Origin: CAYGZA01 sp964354135
Lineage (GTDB): Bacteria > Planctomycetota > Planctomycetia > Pirellulales > Thermoguttaceae
Assembly (NCBI GenBank): GCA_964354135.1
Contig: CAYGZA010000301.1
Span: forward strand, 1-8,360
Reading direction: 5' to 3'
DNA length: 8,360 nt
Shown one piece after another: positions 7,630 through 8,360 of this stretch. Under the pieces are notes generated by a model that did no database searches, was not told the DNA's origin, and worked only from the letters and a program-made list of their open reading frames with translations. Positions within the stretch are counted from its first letter, which is position 1, and each line of letters opens with the position of its first letter. Both the position numbers and the translations under genes were made by a program.

Positions 7630-7737
7630 ATGGCGGAGATGGTGCCTGACAGCTTGCCCGCCGGTCGGAGCGTGGGGGAGCGACGGTTTTCCGCTGTTCT
7701 CACGCGGCGCAGTCTGGCGATCCACCCGCGTGTTTGA
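7630..7737 (+). pseudogene. 5' stub of a probable NERD-domain protein
   Basis: A 35-codon frame starts 28 nt after the helicase-nuclease stop with a good ribosome binding site. Its first residues, MAEMVPDSLPAGRSVGERR followed by FSAVL, resemble the N terminus of NERD-domain (nuclease-related) proteins and NERD-UvrD helicases, which commonly open with 'M..miP..lp....GErrvf..L'. After about residue 25 the sequence (TRRSLAIHPRV, stop) no longer looks like the family, and no other frame continues it before the next gene at 7782. It therefore looks like the beginning of a gene whose body was deleted, not a functional small protein. NERD helicases often sit beside methyltransferase/helicase defence genes, so the intact locus probably had one more helicase or nuclease here. 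The match is short, hence the moderate confidence. Confidence 0.45.
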
Positions 7738-7781
7738 GTGCCCGCACCGTCGATGCCTGTTTGCGTAATAGACTAGACCTT

Positions 7782-8342
7782 ATGGCTGCCACGTTTCCAT
7801 TCCTGACGAGTTACGACCCCCCAGGTACAAGCGAGGGGACGCTCGATCCGCTCGGGCTGTATCAGATCGCCGACCAGTTGGCGGTGCAATTGGTGCCGGC
7901 GGTTCGCGAGCGGATGCAGCGGATTCGGTTTCTCACCACGATGACGGTGGCCGCATTGGTGACGGAGGGATTGGAGGATGATCCGCGCCAGCGCGATGCT
8001 TCGCCGCACCTCGTTTGGGAGTGGCTGGTCGTTGAGGCGTTGATCCGGGAGATGGGCGACGCCCCCGATATATGGGGTGTACCGGGGACGCTCGTGACGC
8101 GGCGCGCGCTCGATCAGCACGGCTACCTCGACGCGCGCAGCTACCTGAAAACACCGCGGATTTTCGGATTCCACGGCGTGTATAAGAGACTGGCGTGTCA
8201 TCTGGGACTCGTCGACGTCCACCTGGCGCCGGGGCCAAATGCGGAGGGACTCGCGGATTCGTGGGCGCGCGGCTTGGGCTACACGGGGCTTGCTGATGCC
8301 AGATCGCTGCTAGTGTCCCGTCAATCTTCGATTGACGGGTGA
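7782..8342 (+). CDS. Unrecognised protein, probably 3'-truncated
   Basis: I do not recognise this 186-residue protein. The frame can start at TTG 7734, but the ATG at 7782 gives a better N terminus (MAATFPFLTSYDPPGTSEGT) and the 16 extra residues look non-coding; neither start has a strong Shine-Dalgarno sequence. Visible traits: LDPLGLYQIADQLAVQLVP (21-39), then RERMQRIRFLTTMTVAALV (42-60), VWEWLVVEALIREMG (78-92), and a basic region TPRIFGFHGVYKRLACHLGL (124-143). There is no membrane segment. The 'D.LGl..iad.L...L.P....R..R.RFL' pattern weakly recalls DUF6361-type proteins of DISARM-like loci; this is inference only. Residues 178-186 are encoded by the palindrome at 8317-8339 and the stop directly follows it, so the native C terminus is probably missing. 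It lies 179 nt after the helicase-nuclease stop, across the NERD stub, and so may once have been further downstream in the same operon. Confidence 0.6.
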   Translation: MAATFPFLTSYDPPGTSEGTLDPLGLYQIADQLAVQLVPAVRERMQRIRFLTTMTVAALVTEGLEDDPRQRDASPHLVWEWLVVEALIREMGDAPDIWGVPGTLVTRRALDQHGYLDARSYLKTPRIFGFHGVYKRLACHLGLVDVHLAPGPNAEGLADSWARGLGYTGLADARSLLVSRQSSIDG

Positions 8343-8360
8343 CGCGGAATCGTGTTTCAT
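8311..8360. mobile_element. Possible left end of an insertion element
   Basis: From TAGTGTCCCGTC onward the sequence stops looking like the upstream protein and contains the 23-nt palindrome. Insertion sequences often have such palindromic or imperfect repeat ends and truncate host genes. No transposase is visible because the window ends, and no target duplication can be checked. This is inference from context. Confidence 0.3.
8317..8339. repeat. Perfect 10-bp inverted repeat with 3-nt loop
   Basis: CCCGTCAATC and GATTGACGGG flank a TTC loop. The repeat encodes the last residues of the preceding frame and is followed at once by its TGA. No U-run follows (the next bases are TGACGCGGAATCG), so an intrinsic terminator is unlikely. 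A position inside a seemingly cut gene suits a mobile-element end or an inserted palindromic repeat. Confidence 0.85.

Noticed and set aside
8317..8342. Intrinsic transcription terminator
   Set aside because: The hairpin is strong but is not followed by a T-run, and it lies before and at the stop codon, inside the coding frame.
1..8360. CRISPR array, tRNA or rRNA
   Set aside because: No spaced direct repeats and no tRNA- or rRNA-like sequence were seen; nearly the whole window is protein-coding.

Overview
The window holds a short same-strand gene cluster that looks like a decaying DISARM-like or restriction-modification-like antiphage locus. All genes I can support lie on the plus strand. 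The GC-rich third codon positions and the general look of the proteins suggest an environmental bacterium, possibly a planctomycete. That taxonomic guess rests on general impression, with no marker gene in the window.

Layout: (1) 39-2405 encodes the post-catalytic and target-recognition part of a large Eco57I/DrmMI-type DNA methyltransferase. The SAM-binding motif and the NPPY-type catalytic motif are absent, and only 38 nt, with stops in two of three frames, precede the start. (2) 2472-2873 is a small uncharacterised protein behind a clear ribosome binding site. (3) 2907-6791 is a very large DEAD/DEAH-like superfamily 2 helicase of the DUF1998-linked (MrfA/DrmA/DruE-like) type with several zinc-binding CxxC pairs. 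(4) 6607-7602 is the continuation of that helicase in another frame. It carries the DUF1998/MZB four-cysteine zinc module followed by a degenerate Vsr/PD-(D/E)XK-like nuclease domain. A +1 shift near 6714 would rejoin (3) and (4) into one helicase-nuclease of about 1560 residues. (5) 7630-7737 has a good ribosome binding site and resembles the first 20-odd residues of a NERD-domain protein, then ends, so it is probably the stub of a deleted gene. (6) 7782-8342 encodes an unrecognised protein whose last residues read through a perfect 10-bp palindrome at 8317-8339. It is probably truncated there, perhaps by the end of an insertion element.

How the parts may work together: in DISARM and related systems a methyltransferase marks host DNA, while a DUF1998-associated helicase and nuclease activity act against incoming unmodified DNA. 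The neighbours here (methyltransferase, helicase-zinc-nuclease fusion, NERD stub) fit that logic. However, no separate drmB, no PLD nuclease and no SNF2 helicase is visible. At least four independent lesions (methyltransferase 5' end, helicase frameshift, NERD stub, truncated last gene) suggest the copy is inactive, or that the assembly contains errors. The most novel feature is the fusion of a DUF1998 helicase to a Vsr-like nuclease, with an eight-G tract in the linker between the two modules.
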